DNA of 33,584 nucleotides from positions 8,144 through 41,727 of the forward strand of contig PLUI01000256.1 in the NCBI GenBank assembly GCA_003164855.1, written 5' to 3'. Each line of letters opens with the position of its first letter. Position 1 is the stretch's first letter. The DNA comes from Acidobacteriaceae bacterium (GTDB lineage: Bacteria > Acidobacteriota > Terriglobia > Terriglobales > Acidobacteriaceae). This document shows, piece after piece, positions 16,236-24,982 of the stretch. Made by a program: the position numbers and the translations under genes. Under the pieces are notes generated by a model. It saw nothing but the letters and a program-made list of their open reading frames with translations. It did no database searches and had not been told where the DNA came from.

Positions 16236-18110
16236 TTGAAAATAGAGACACATCTGGCTGAACCTCCCGCAGTAGCCCCCGCTGCGATGCCGCAGTGGAT
16301 CTCCGTCCCGCAGTTGGCAGCGCAACAAGCGGCTGCCCATCCTGAGGCTGTGGCTGTGGTCTCAGGTTCGCAACGCTTGACTTATGCGGAACTGGATCGC
16401 AGCGCCAACCAACTCGCCCATTATCTGAGAGCCACCGGTGTGGGTGAGGAGCAGGTCGTCGGATTACATCTGGAGAGATCACCTGCATCAGTGATTAGCG
16501 CGCTGGCTGTGTTGAAGGCGGGTGCAGCTTATTTGCCGCTCGATCCATCGCTGCCGGCGGAACGGCTGCGCTACATGCTGACGGATGCAAACGTGTCGGT
16601 GGTGATGAGCCAGGGCTCGAACGCCGAGCTGCTGCCGAAGCACACGTGGTCGGTGCTGGATTGGATGCGCTTGCATCCTTTGCTGGACGGCTATCCTTCG
16701 GACTGTCCACGGAGCGTGGTTACTGCCGAGAGTCTGGCTTATGTAATTTACACTTCCGGGTCGACAGGACAGCCGAAGGGGGTTGAGGCCACGCATGGTG
16801 GGCTGCGCAACCTGATTGATTGGCACATCCGGGCGTTCAAGGTGACCTCGGCAGACCGCGCCAGCTTGCAGGCAGTAGTCGGTTTCGACGCCGCCGTCTG
16901 GGAGCTGTGGCCTTATCTGGCGGTCGGAGCCAGTGTGCACATTCCACAGGGATCGGTGCGCAGTAATCCCGACGCGATTCGCGAATGGCTGCTGACCCAG
17001 AAGATCAGCGTCACTTTTTTGCCGCCGGCGTTGGCGGAACAGCTGCTTCTTTTCGAGTGGCCGTCGGACACGGCTCTACGGATTCTCCTTACCGGCGCAG
17101 ATACGCTGCGTCGACGGCCTTCTCCAGGGCTGCCGTTTACTCTGGTCAATAATTATGGTCCGACGGAGGGCACCGTGGTCGCGACCTCGGGGCGAGTTAA
17201 GCCTGAAGGTGCCGACGGTCACATGCCTACGATTGGACGCGCCATCGATAACACGCAGATTTATATTTTGGATGAAATGATGCAACCGGTGCCGGAGGGC
17301 GACAGCGGAGAACTCTACATTGGCGGAGCAGGCGTAGCGCGGGGATACCGGAACAATCCGGTGCTCACGGCGGAAAAATTTGTGCGCAATCCGCTGGGTG
17401 GATCTGGCCGTCTCTACCGAACCGGTGATCGCGCCCGCTTCCTGCCCAGCGGCGAGATTGAGTTCCTGGGGCGCCTCGATGATCAGATCAAGATTCGCGG
17501 TTACCGCGTGGAGCCGAATGAGATCATTAATGCGTTGAACACGTATCCGGGAGTGCAGGCCAGCGCCGTCGCCGTGGAGGCGGACAAAGCAGAAAAGCGG
17601 CTCATCGCTTACGTTGTGTTAACACCGGGAGCCAAGGTCGACCCCACCGGATTGCGCCAGATGCTTTCCCGGCAATTGCCTGACTACATGGTCCCTGCGA
17701 TGCTGGTACGAGTCGACGCTTTGCCTCTGACTGCGAATGGCAAAGTCGACTGTGCCGCGCTTCCCGCTCCCACCGCCGCGAACGCTCTGGCCGATGACAG
17801 ATTTGTGGCGCCCCGCACCATGGTAGAGGAGCGGCTGGCGGGCCTTCTAAAGCCATTGCTGCACGTGGACCGGGTCAGTGTGAAAGACAATTTCTTCCTG
17901 TTGGGCGGCCATTCACTGTTGGGAACACAGTTGATTTCCAGAATAAGCGAGTCCTTCGGAGTGGAACTCAGCCTGCTCAGCCTGTTCGATCATCCCACTC
18001 TGGAAGAAATGTCGGTAGAAGTGGAAAGGCTCATTCTCGCCAAAGTCGAAGCCATGAGCGCGGAGGACCGGCGCGCGCTGTCGCAGTTTGCGTTCGAGGG
18101 GAATCAGTAG
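16236..18110 (+). CDS. NRPS protein A-PCP, predicted leucine-specific
   Basis: A 624-residue protein from a TTG start, with GAGAG a few bases before it. It consists of an adenylation domain (about 20-520) and a peptidyl carrier domain (about 535-605) and has no condensation domain. Motifs include YTSGSTGQPKG (172-182), NYGPTEGT (306-313), YRTGDR, IKIRGYRVEPNE, NGKVD and LLGGHSLLG with the carrier Ser. Specificity positions D218, A219, W222, F261, L285, G287, N306, V314, V315 plus the C-terminal Lys give DAWFLGNVVK, one of the classical leucine codes. The stop overlaps the start of the P450 gene by one base (TAGTG). That layout recalls NovH/NovI-type pairs, in which a carrier-bound amino acid is hydroxylated. 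Leucine activation is well supported; release and the next partner are not evident. Confidence 0.88.
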   Translation: MKIETHLAEPPAVAPAAMPQWISVPQLAAQQAAAHPEAVAVVSGSQRLTYAELDRSANQLAHYLRATGVGEEQVVGLHLERSPASVISALAVLKAGAAYLPLDPSLPAERLRYMLTDANVSVVMSQGSNAELLPKHTWSVLDWMRLHPLLDGYPSDCPRSVVTAESLAYVIYTSGSTGQPKGVEATHGGLRNLIDWHIRAFKVTSADRASLQAVVGFDAAVWELWPYLAVGASVHIPQGSVRSNPDAIREWLLTQKISVTFLPPALAEQLLLFEWPSDTALRILLTGADTLRRRPSPGLPFTLVNNYGPTEGTVVATSGRVKPEGADGHMPTIGRAIDNTQIYILDEMMQPVPEGDSGELYIGGAGVARGYRNNPVLTAEKFVRNPLGGSGRLYRTGDRARFLPSGEIEFLGRLDDQIKIRGYRVEPNEIINALNTYPGVQASAVAVEADKAEKRLIAYVVLTPGAKVDPTGLRQMLSRQLPDYMVPAMLVRVDALPLTANGKVDCAALPAPTAANALADDRFVAPRTMVEERLAGLLKPLLHVDRVSVKDNFFLLGGHSLLGTQLISRISESFGVELSLLSLFDHPTLEEMSVEVERLILAKVEAMSAEDRRALSQFAFEGNQ

Positions 18111-19402
18111 TGTCTCCGGGAGCCGAGTCCGTTGCCCGCGTGGAGAACGACGACGCGGCGTTGAGTCTTTACCATCTGCTCGATCCTGCAGTTCTAGCCA
18201 ATCCCTATCCTCTATTTCACCGTCTGCGCCGGGAAGATCCCGTGCATTGGGATCCGTTCCTGCATGCCTGGGTGGTGACCCGCTACGCTGACGTGCTCGA
18301 AGTGCTGCATACTTTCGCAGCCGATCGCACACCCACCCCCGAGCAACTCGCGTCCATGGGACTGGCACAAATGGCTCCTTTGGCGCAGTTGATGGTGAAG
18401 CAGATGCTCTTCATGGATGCATCTGCCCACACTCGTCTGCGCGGACTGGCGTCGCAAGCCTTCACTCCCGCCCGTATTGAAACCCTCCGCGCGCACATAC
18501 AGGAAATCGTCGAAGATCTGCTCGACGCGGTACAGGGCCGCGGATCAATGGATGTGATCACCGATCTGGCAGAACCGCTGCCGGCGATTGTTACGGCCGA
18601 GATGCTGGGCCTTCCCGTGGAAGATCGTCACCGCCTGAAGGCCTGGTCGGCGAACTTCGCGGAGATGTTGGGAAACTTCCAGCACAATCCCGACCATGCC
18701 GCTCGCATGCTGCAAACGGTGGAGGAGATGACCGCGTACTTCCGCGACGCCGTGCAAGAAACGAAGCGGCATCCCAGGGAAGGGTTGATCCACTCGCTGC
18801 TCTCCGCCGAAATTGACGGCGACCGCTTGACTGAAGAAGAAGTCGTGGCCAACACGATCATCACCATGGTGGGCGGGCAGGAGACAACCACAAATCTGAT
18901 CGGCAATGGCGTGCTCACCCTGCTACGGCATCCCGAGCAAATGAAAAAACTGCGCGGCGACTCGTCTCTGACCGCTTCTGCCGTGGAAGAGATGTTGCGC
19001 TTCGAAAGCCCGAGCCAGCATACGGCGCGGCTGGCTCCCACGGATCGTTCATTAGGGGGTAAACAGATTCGCAAGCGGCAGGCGGTGATTGCGGTGATGG
19101 CCGCGGCCAATCGGGATCCAGAAAGATTTCCCGAGCCTGACCGTTTCGACGTGACGCGCGCTGACAATCGTCATCTCGCATTCGGCTATGCCGCGCACTT
19201 TTGTTTCGGTGCGCCGCTGGCGCGCATGGAAGGTCAAATCGCCTTCGCAGCTTTACTGCGGCGATTTGAAAATATCCAGCTCGTGCCGCAGGATCTGGTT
19301 TGGCGCACGAATCTTGGTTTACGCGGGCTCACTTCGCTCAAGGTCAACTTCGAAGTTTCCGAGTCTGCGTCGCGCCCTGTGCAGGAGAACAACCCACGAT
19401 GA
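18110..19402 (+). CDS. Cytochrome P450, probably acting on carrier-bound leucine
   Basis: A 430-residue soluble P450 starting at a GTG that overlaps the preceding stop. It shows the C-helix HTRLR (107-111), an I-helix GGQETT (255-260), the ExxR pair E294/R297, a meander with RDPERFPEPDRFD, and the heme loop FGYAAHFCFG with Cys365 as the axial ligand. The loop has Ala361 where Gly is usual in FxxGxxxC. P450s fused or coupled to A-PCP proteins (NovI, NikQ, P450sky types) hydroxylate the beta carbon of the tethered amino acid, so beta-hydroxyleucine is the likely product here. Its stop overlaps the next start by four bases (ATGA), pointing to translational coupling. Ferredoxin and reductase partners are not in the window. 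Confidence 0.87.
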   Translation: MSPGAESVARVENDDAALSLYHLLDPAVLANPYPLFHRLRREDPVHWDPFLHAWVVTRYADVLEVLHTFAADRTPTPEQLASMGLAQMAPLAQLMVKQMLFMDASAHTRLRGLASQAFTPARIETLRAHIQEIVEDLLDAVQGRGSMDVITDLAEPLPAIVTAEMLGLPVEDRHRLKAWSANFAEMLGNFQHNPDHAARMLQTVEEMTAYFRDAVQETKRHPREGLIHSLLSAEIDGDRLTEEEVVANTIITMVGGQETTTNLIGNGVLTLLRHPEQMKKLRGDSSLTASAVEEMLRFESPSQHTARLAPTDRSLGGKQIRKRQAVIAVMAAANRDPERFPEPDRFDVTRADNRHLAFGYAAHFCFGAPLARMEGQIAFAALLRRFENIQLVPQDLVWRTNLGLRGLTSLKVNFEVSESASRPVQENNPR

Positions 19403-22086
19403 GCGCAGGACGCCAGGATTCTTCCACCGAGCCGCGCAACTCCGCCCGGATGACGGATGCTGAACGTCAGCGCATTCTGGTGGAATGGAATAACACCTGC
19501 AAACCGTATCCCGCAGACAAGTGCGTGCATGAATTGGTAGAAGCGCAGGCGAAAGAGAATCCCGGCGCCGTCGCTATGGCCCACGAAGGGCGTCAGCTTA
19601 GCTATCAAGAGCTGAACGTGCGGGCCAACCAGTTGGCGCGACTTCTGCGACAGAAAGGCGTGGGCTGCGATGTCCCGGTGGCAATCTGCCTGAAGCGGTC
19701 ACTGGAACTGCCCGTCGCATTGCTGGCGATTCTCAAAGCGGGCGGTGCTTGCGTGCCGCTCGATCCGGACTATCCTAAGGATCGCCTGGCCTACATTTTA
19801 GAAGACTCGCGTGCCCCGGTTTTGATCACGCAACCGGGGCAGCATTCCGCTCTGGGCGACGTGCAGGCGGAGGTTTTGTATCTCGATGCAGACTGGAAGA
19901 TTCTTTCCGGCCAGAGCCCGGAAAATCTTCTTCCCGTTACCCAGCCGGAAAGTCTCGCCTACATTATTTACACTTCGGGCTCGACCGGAAAACCGCGTGG
20001 CGTGTTGCTGACGCATCGCGGACTGGTGAACCATGGAGTGGCGTCGATCGATCTTTACGGAATCGAGCGCAGCGACCGTGTGCTGCAGTTTTCCTCGATC
20101 AGCTTTGACATTGCGGTTGAAGAAATCTTCCCCACCTGGTTTGCCGGAGCCACCGTAGTTCTACGCAGGGACCAAATGTCGCTGGCCGCAACGGATTTCC
20201 TGCGCTGGATCAAGCAACAGCGAATCACGGTACTCGACCTGCCGACGGCCTACTGGCATGAACTGGTGCACGAATTGGCGGAATCCCACGAGAAGTTTCC
20301 GGAACGATTGCGGCTGGTAATTGTCGGCGGCGAGAAAGCCTCGGCATCAGCCTATGCATTCTGGTTGAAGGCTGGCGGAACGCGCGTTCGCTGGGTCAAT
20401 ACTTACGGTCCTACCGAAGCCAGTGTGATTGTCAGTGCGTACGAGCCCGATCCTTCACAACCATTTCCCGAGAACCTTCCGATCGGGCGTCCTATCGCGA
20501 ACGTTCGTTTATATGTTCTCGATTCCGAGTTGCAGCCGGTAGCCGTTGGCGAGCCCGGCGAATTGCATATTGGCGGACCCGGCGTTGCGCGCGGGTACTT
20601 GAACCATCCCGAACTCACCGAAGCAAAGTTTATTGCGGATCCTTTTAGCCAGGATGGTGACGCACGTTTGTACAAAACCGGTGACCTGGTGCGGTACCTG
20701 CCGGATGGCAACATCGAGTTCCAGGGACGAATCGACTTTCAGGTGAAGATCCGCGGCTTTCGCATTGAACTGGGAGAGATTGAGGCAGTGCTGGAGAAGC
20801 ATTCCGGAGTCGCGCAGGCCGTGGTGACGGCGCGAGAAGTGAATAATGAAAAGCGTTTAGCTGCATACATTGTCGCATTGCCGAATGCAGTCACGGCAGG
20901 CGAACTGCGGCGCTACTTAAAGGATCTGCTGCCCGAATATATGATGCCGGCGGATTTTGTTTTTCTGAAATCATTTCCGCTGACCCCCAATGGCAAGGTA
21001 GATCGGAGGGCCTTGCCCGCTCCTGAGCCGTCGGAACCGGGCGAGAGTGAGGGTTTTGTCGCAGCCCGCGATGAATTTGAATCCCGCATGGTCAGCTTGT
21101 GGGAGCAGGTTTTGGGTAAGCGGCCGATCGGCGTCCGAGACAACTTTTTTGAGTTGGGCGGCCATTCTCTTCTGGCAGTGCGGCTGACGAGCCGCATCGA
21201 AAAGCAGTTCGGCAAGAAATTAACCATCACCGCTCTGATTCAGGCTCCGACCGTGGAGAGTCTGGTTTCGCTTTTGCGAGATGAAAATTCCTCGTCGTCG
21301 CTGCTGGTGCCGCTGCAGACTGGTGGGTCGAAACCAATATTCTTCTTTGTTCATGGACTCGGCGGAACCGTCATGCGCTTCCACGAGTTGGCACGGCACA
21401 TGGTTCCCGACCAGCCTTTCTACTGCTTCCAGGCTCAGGGGATGGACGGGAAGCTGCCGTGCCTGGACCGCGTCGAAGATATGGCGGCTTTGTATTTGGA
21501 GCACTTGCGCGCCGTTCAGCCGCAAGGCCCATATTTTCTAGGCGGTTATTCGTTTGGAGGATTAGTCGCGTTCGAGATGGCACGGCGCCTCGTCGAACAT
21601 CAGGAAGAAGTAAGAGCGCTGACTTTGGTCGATACTTATCTTCCGGCCCCGAAAAATGGGCAGTCTTTGTTAGAAAAGTTCTTCGGGCTCTCGACCGAAC
21701 AAAAGCTGGCTTATTTGAAGAAGCGATTGGGTCGTTATAGGCGTGGCGTTAAGCGAAGGATCGATGCGCTTTCTCTTCCTCGTGCGATAAAGGACGTGCG
21801 TGAAGCTTGTGCTGTGGCTGAAGAGAGATATCGTCCCCAAGTTTATCCCGGCTGCGTCGTGTTGTTTCGTGCCAGTGAAAAGGCATTGCGCGGATTGGAC
21901 GATCCCCAAGACGGCTGGCGTAAGTATGCCGCGGGTAGGATCGAGGTTCACGAAATCGATGGAGATCACGGTAACATTCTGAACGAGCCGCAAGTGAAAC
22001 AGTTGGCGGAGGAGATCCGCTCGCGGTTGGAGAAGGCGCAGGCGGAATCGCCCAAAGAGGCCGTGCCCTCGTTGAGTTCCAGCTAG
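19399..22086 (+). CDS. NRPS protein A-PCP-TE without condensation domain
   Basis: An 895-residue protein. I chose the ATG at 19399 for its 4-base overlap (ATGA) with the P450 stop. Domains are A (about 40-540; YTSGSTGKPRG 191-201, TYGPTEAS 335-342, YKTGDL, NGKVDR with Lys533), PCP (about 555-625, Ser590 in ELGGHSLL) and a type I thioesterase (about 645-885, Ser718 in GGYSFGG, His in GDHGN). The N-terminus keeps the MTDAERQRILVEWN linker normally found after a C domain, so the gene looks like a module that lost its C domain. The specificity residues D237, I238, E241, D280, I308, G310, T335, V343, I344 give DIEDIGTVIK. Two acidic residues deep in the pocket suggest a basic side chain (Lys/Orn-like), but I cannot assign the substrate. 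Confidence 0.87.
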   Translation: MSAGRQDSSTEPRNSARMTDAERQRILVEWNNTCKPYPADKCVHELVEAQAKENPGAVAMAHEGRQLSYQELNVRANQLARLLRQKGVGCDVPVAICLKRSLELPVALLAILKAGGACVPLDPDYPKDRLAYILEDSRAPVLITQPGQHSALGDVQAEVLYLDADWKILSGQSPENLLPVTQPESLAYIIYTSGSTGKPRGVLLTHRGLVNHGVASIDLYGIERSDRVLQFSSISFDIAVEEIFPTWFAGATVVLRRDQMSLAATDFLRWIKQQRITVLDLPTAYWHELVHELAESHEKFPERLRLVIVGGEKASASAYAFWLKAGGTRVRWVNTYGPTEASVIVSAYEPDPSQPFPENLPIGRPIANVRLYVLDSELQPVAVGEPGELHIGGPGVARGYLNHPELTEAKFIADPFSQDGDARLYKTGDLVRYLPDGNIEFQGRIDFQVKIRGFRIELGEIEAVLEKHSGVAQAVVTAREVNNEKRLAAYIVALPNAVTAGELRRYLKDLLPEYMMPADFVFLKSFPLTPNGKVDRRALPAPEPSEPGESEGFVAARDEFESRMVSLWEQVLGKRPIGVRDNFFELGGHSLLAVRLTSRIEKQFGKKLTITALIQAPTVESLVSLLRDENSSSSLLVPLQTGGSKPIFFFVHGLGGTVMRFHELARHMVPDQPFYCFQAQGMDGKLPCLDRVEDMAALYLEHLRAVQPQGPYFLGGYSFGGLVAFEMARRLVEHQEEVRALTLVDTYLPAPKNGQSLLEKFFGLSTEQKLAYLKKRLGRYRRGVKRRIDALSLPRAIKDVREACAVAEERYRPQVYPGCVVLFRASEKALRGLDDPQDGWRKYAAGRIEVHEIDGDHGNILNEPQVKQLAEEIRSRLEKAQAESPKEAVPSLSSS

Positions 22087-22171
22087 CTTACGAACATCAG
22101 AACGATACGCCGCCGGTTCCGGCCTGGCGGCTAATGGCAGAGCGAAAAGTCCGGGATTCAGGAGATCTTTA

Positions 22172-23578
22172 GTGCCGGTGCTCAGTTCACGCAAGCCAAT
22201 AGAGGATGTAGTCGAAGAAGCGAGCGGAGAAACGGAACGGATTTCTCCGTTCAGCCGCGATTTTATCCTCAAGAAGTTTATCCCTTGGGTGACCAAGGGT
22301 GGACTGGCCATTCTCGACTACGGCCTTTTTTCCGGCTCGAATTTTCTGCTGGGAATTTTACTCGCCCGCTGGATGGCGCCGGAACAGTACGGCGCGTATG
22401 CTCTGGCTTTCAGCATCTTTATTCTGGTTACGTTTCTGTACCAGGCGCTTGTACTGGAACCGCTTTCAGTCTTCTCCGGCACTGCCTACCCCAATAACCT
22501 TCGCGGCTATCTGCAATCGAACCTATGGTTGCACTGGGGGATTTCGCTCGTCGTCTGTCTGGCGCTAGGTGGAACGGCGGTTGCCGCGCGCGTCTGGTGG
22601 CATTCGCCGGTTTCGGCCATGGCATTCGCCGGCATGACCGTGGCAGCTCCGTTCATCCTGATTCACGCGCTCGGACGCAGGAGTTTTTATCTCAGGTTGT
22701 CCCCCGGCCCCGCTGCGTTTGGCTCCGCTTTCTACTGTGCGTTCGTTGTGGGCGGATCTTTTCTGGTTTACAAGTTGGGCTGGCTTTCCGCGTTCTCGGC
22801 GTATCTGGTAATGGGATTGGCTGCGCTGGTCGGGGGCGTGATCATGCTGTTCCAGTTGAATGCGAAACTGGAACCGGCTACCGCCAAGGTTCACTTAAAC
22901 GCTACATGGGGCAAGCACTGGGAATACGGCAAGTGGGCGTTGGCCACGTGCATCGTCGGCTGGATTCCGACGTATGTGTACATTCCCTTGGTCAGCAAGT
23001 TTTCCGGGTTAGCCGTCGCCGGCGAATTAAGGGCATTGATGAACCTGGGCGGCCCTGTCCTGCAGACTTACGCGGCACTTTCCATGCTGTTTCTGCCCCT
23101 GGCGGCGCGGGTGCAAAGCACACAGGGACGACGCGGAGCTTCCGGCCTAACATTTAAACTCACCGCTCTTTTCGTGGTCGGCGCCATCGCTTACTGGGCC
23201 GTGCTCATACCGCTGCGCCGTCCGCTGTTCCACATGCTGTACGCTGGCAAGTATATGGATGCCTCTTCTTTGCTTCCGCTATTCGCCGCTGAAACCATTG
23301 TATGGAGTGCCGCACTGGGGCCGGCCATTCTGCTGCGCGCCATGGAATCGCCTCGGTCTTTGTTCTTTGCGAATGGTGCGGCCAGCGTGGTTGCCCTGGT
23401 CTTCGGCATTCCAGCAACCCGCTTCTTCGGGTTGCGCGGGGTGATCTGGAGCATGGTCCTGGCCAATGTACTTTACGTTCTGGTCGCTTTCGTCATGCTG
23501 GGACGTAAAGTGTCGACACTGAAAACAGTTGAGCCCGACTTCAACGTGCCCTTGCCGGTGGAAGAGAGCGCTTTCTGA
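22172..23578 (+). CDS. Polysaccharide-type flippase (Wzx/MATE-fold membrane transporter)
   Basis: A 468-residue protein starting at a GTG, with GGAG (22161-22164) seven bases upstream. After a hydrophilic N-terminus of about 40 residues there are roughly twelve hydrophobic segments. The first carries the family pattern of oligosaccharide flippases (GLFSGSNFLLGILLARWMAPEQYGAYALAFSIF). Later ones include LFRPLFHMLYAGKYMDAS-like and GLRGVIWSMVLANVLYVLVAFVML stretches. Such proteins move lipid-linked sugars, and sometimes lipopeptides, across the inner membrane. It lies between two NRPS genes and next to a glycosyltransferase, so its cargo may be the NRPS product on a lipid or sugar carrier, or a separate polysaccharide unit. 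No polymerase (Wzy) or chain-length regulator is in the window. Confidence 0.8.
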   Translation: MPVLSSRKPIEDVVEEASGETERISPFSRDFILKKFIPWVTKGGLAILDYGLFSGSNFLLGILLARWMAPEQYGAYALAFSIFILVTFLYQALVLEPLSVFSGTAYPNNLRGYLQSNLWLHWGISLVVCLALGGTAVAARVWWHSPVSAMAFAGMTVAAPFILIHALGRRSFYLRLSPGPAAFGSAFYCAFVVGGSFLVYKLGWLSAFSAYLVMGLAALVGGVIMLFQLNAKLEPATAKVHLNATWGKHWEYGKWALATCIVGWIPTYVYIPLVSKFSGLAVAGELRALMNLGGPVLQTYAALSMLFLPLAARVQSTQGRRGASGLTFKLTALFVVGAIAYWAVLIPLRRPLFHMLYAGKYMDASSLLPLFAAETIVWSAALGPAILLRAMESPRSLFFANGAASVVALVFGIPATRFFGLRGVIWSMVLANVLYVLVAFVMLGRKVSTLKTVEPDFNVPLPVEESAF

Positions 23579-23615
23579 GCGGAGCTTTTGACCGTAACTT
23601 GCAGAGCCATCCTTC

Positions 23616-24914
23616 ATGCGCCCATTGAAAATTATCTCCGTCCACAATCGCTACCTTCAACCGGGTGGGGAGGACCAGGTGTTTGAGTCCGAGGCGCGGC
23701 TGCTCACGAAGTGCGGGCATCAAGTCACGCAGGTGCAGGAGCAGACCACCTATCCGGACGGCGTGGTGAAAAAACTCGGGGTTGCGGTCGATTGCATTTG
23801 GTCCAGGAAATGGCATCGCGAGTTCCGGCAGATGCTGCAGACCTCCCGGCCCGACGTAGTGCACATTCACAACTTCTTTCCATTGATTTCTCCGTCGGTT
23901 TATTATGCCTGCCACCGGGAAGGGGTTCCGGTGGTGCAAACGCTGCACAACTACCGGCTGATATGCGCTTCGGCTGAGCTGTATCGCGACGGTAAAGTTT
24001 GCGAGGAGTGCCTGCACCACGGTCTTCTGCGCGGCGTGCGCTATGGATGCTACCAGGGTTCGAAGCTGGGGACAGCCTCACTCAGCCTGATGCTGGGAGT
24101 GCATCGTCGCTTGCGCACCTGGAACAACCTGGTGGACTGCTACATTGCGCTCACCGAGTTCGCCCGTAACAAAATGATCGAGGGGGGGCTGCCTGCGGAT
24201 CGAATTCGAGTTAAGCCCAACTTCGTGCTTCCGGATCCAGGTCCACGAGAGACTGGCTCACGAGAGACTGGTTCACGAGAAACAGGTTCACGAGAGGCGG
24301 GTTCGAAACAGTCAGGCTCAAAGGAAGGAAGCGCTGGGTACGCGCTGTTTGTAGGACGATTGGTGAAAGCCAAAGGCGTGCTCTCCATGATGAAGGCTTG
24401 GGAGCACATGCCTCGACACATCCCGCTCATGATCGCAGGAGATGGTCCCTGCCGGGAGCAATTGGAATCGGAACTGAAAGGTGGAAAGCTGCCATCAATT
24501 ACGTACCTCGGCAGGCTTTCACGGCTGGACACGCTGGCTACGATGAAAGGAGCGCGGTTCCTGGTGTTTCCCAGCGAGTGGTACGAGGGATTCCCGGTCA
24601 CGATAGCCGAATCGTTTGCATGCGGCATTCCGGTGATTTGTTCGCGCCTGGGGTCGATGCAGGAAATCGTCACCGATGGCCTCACAGGATTGCACTTCGA
24701 AGCAGGCAATGCGGACGATATGGCGAAGAAAGTCCAGTGGGCGTGGGAACATCCTGAAGAGATCAATACCATGGGACGCTTGGCCCGGCGGGAGTTCGAA
24801 ACAAAATATACGGCATCGCGAAATATTGAAATGCTGGAAGAGATTTACGAGTTCGCCATTGCATCGCGAAACAAGACAGTCGACTTAGCTGAGCCACAGG
24901 TCCTGCAGGTATAG
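23616..24914 (+). CDS. GT4-type glycosyltransferase with a repetitive inter-domain linker
   Basis: A 432-residue GT-B-fold enzyme. The N-terminal domain begins KIISVHNRYLQPGGEDQVF, with a donor-side glycine loop. The sequence also has VVHIHNFFPLISPSVYYAC and VVQTLHNYRLIC. The C-terminal domain has LFVGRLVKAKGVLSMM, the GDGP loop, PSEWYEGFPVTIAESFACGIPVI with the family's E-x7-E-like region, and a typical C-terminal helix. Between the domains (about residues 206-240) lies a Gly-Ser-Arg-Glu-Thr pentapeptide repeated several times (DNA at 24242-24331), an unusual insertion. It would transfer a sugar from a nucleotide donor, on the cytosolic side, to a lipid-linked sugar or to the peptide product. 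The acceptor cannot be told from sequence. Confidence 0.87.
   Translation: MRPLKIISVHNRYLQPGGEDQVFESEARLLTKCGHQVTQVQEQTTYPDGVVKKLGVAVDCIWSRKWHREFRQMLQTSRPDVVHIHNFFPLISPSVYYACHREGVPVVQTLHNYRLICASAELYRDGKVCEECLHHGLLRGVRYGCYQGSKLGTASLSLMLGVHRRLRTWNNLVDCYIALTEFARNKMIEGGLPADRIRVKPNFVLPDPGPRETGSRETGSRETGSREAGSKQSGSKEGSAGYALFVGRLVKAKGVLSMMKAWEHMPRHIPLMIAGDGPCREQLESELKGGKLPSITYLGRLSRLDTLATMKGARFLVFPSEWYEGFPVTIAESFACGIPVICSRLGSMQEIVTDGLTGLHFEAGNADDMAKKVQWAWEHPEEINTMGRLARREFETKYTASRNIEMLEEIYEFAIASRNKTVDLAEPQVLQV
24242..24331 (+). repeat. 15-bp tandem repeat inside the glycosyltransferase gene
   Basis: Six consecutive 15-base units (24242, 24257, 24272, 24287, 24302, 24317) follow the pattern TTCACGAGAGACTGG. 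The first two are nearly identical and the last two are decayed. The length is a multiple of three, so copy-number change keeps the frame and varies the linker between the two Rossmann domains. Confidence 0.85.
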
Positions 24915-24982
24915 AGTATCGGCGCTTACTCGGGTTTGAATCGAAACTCGTGAGGCGTCATCAGAGAGCTGTATCGAAACGC

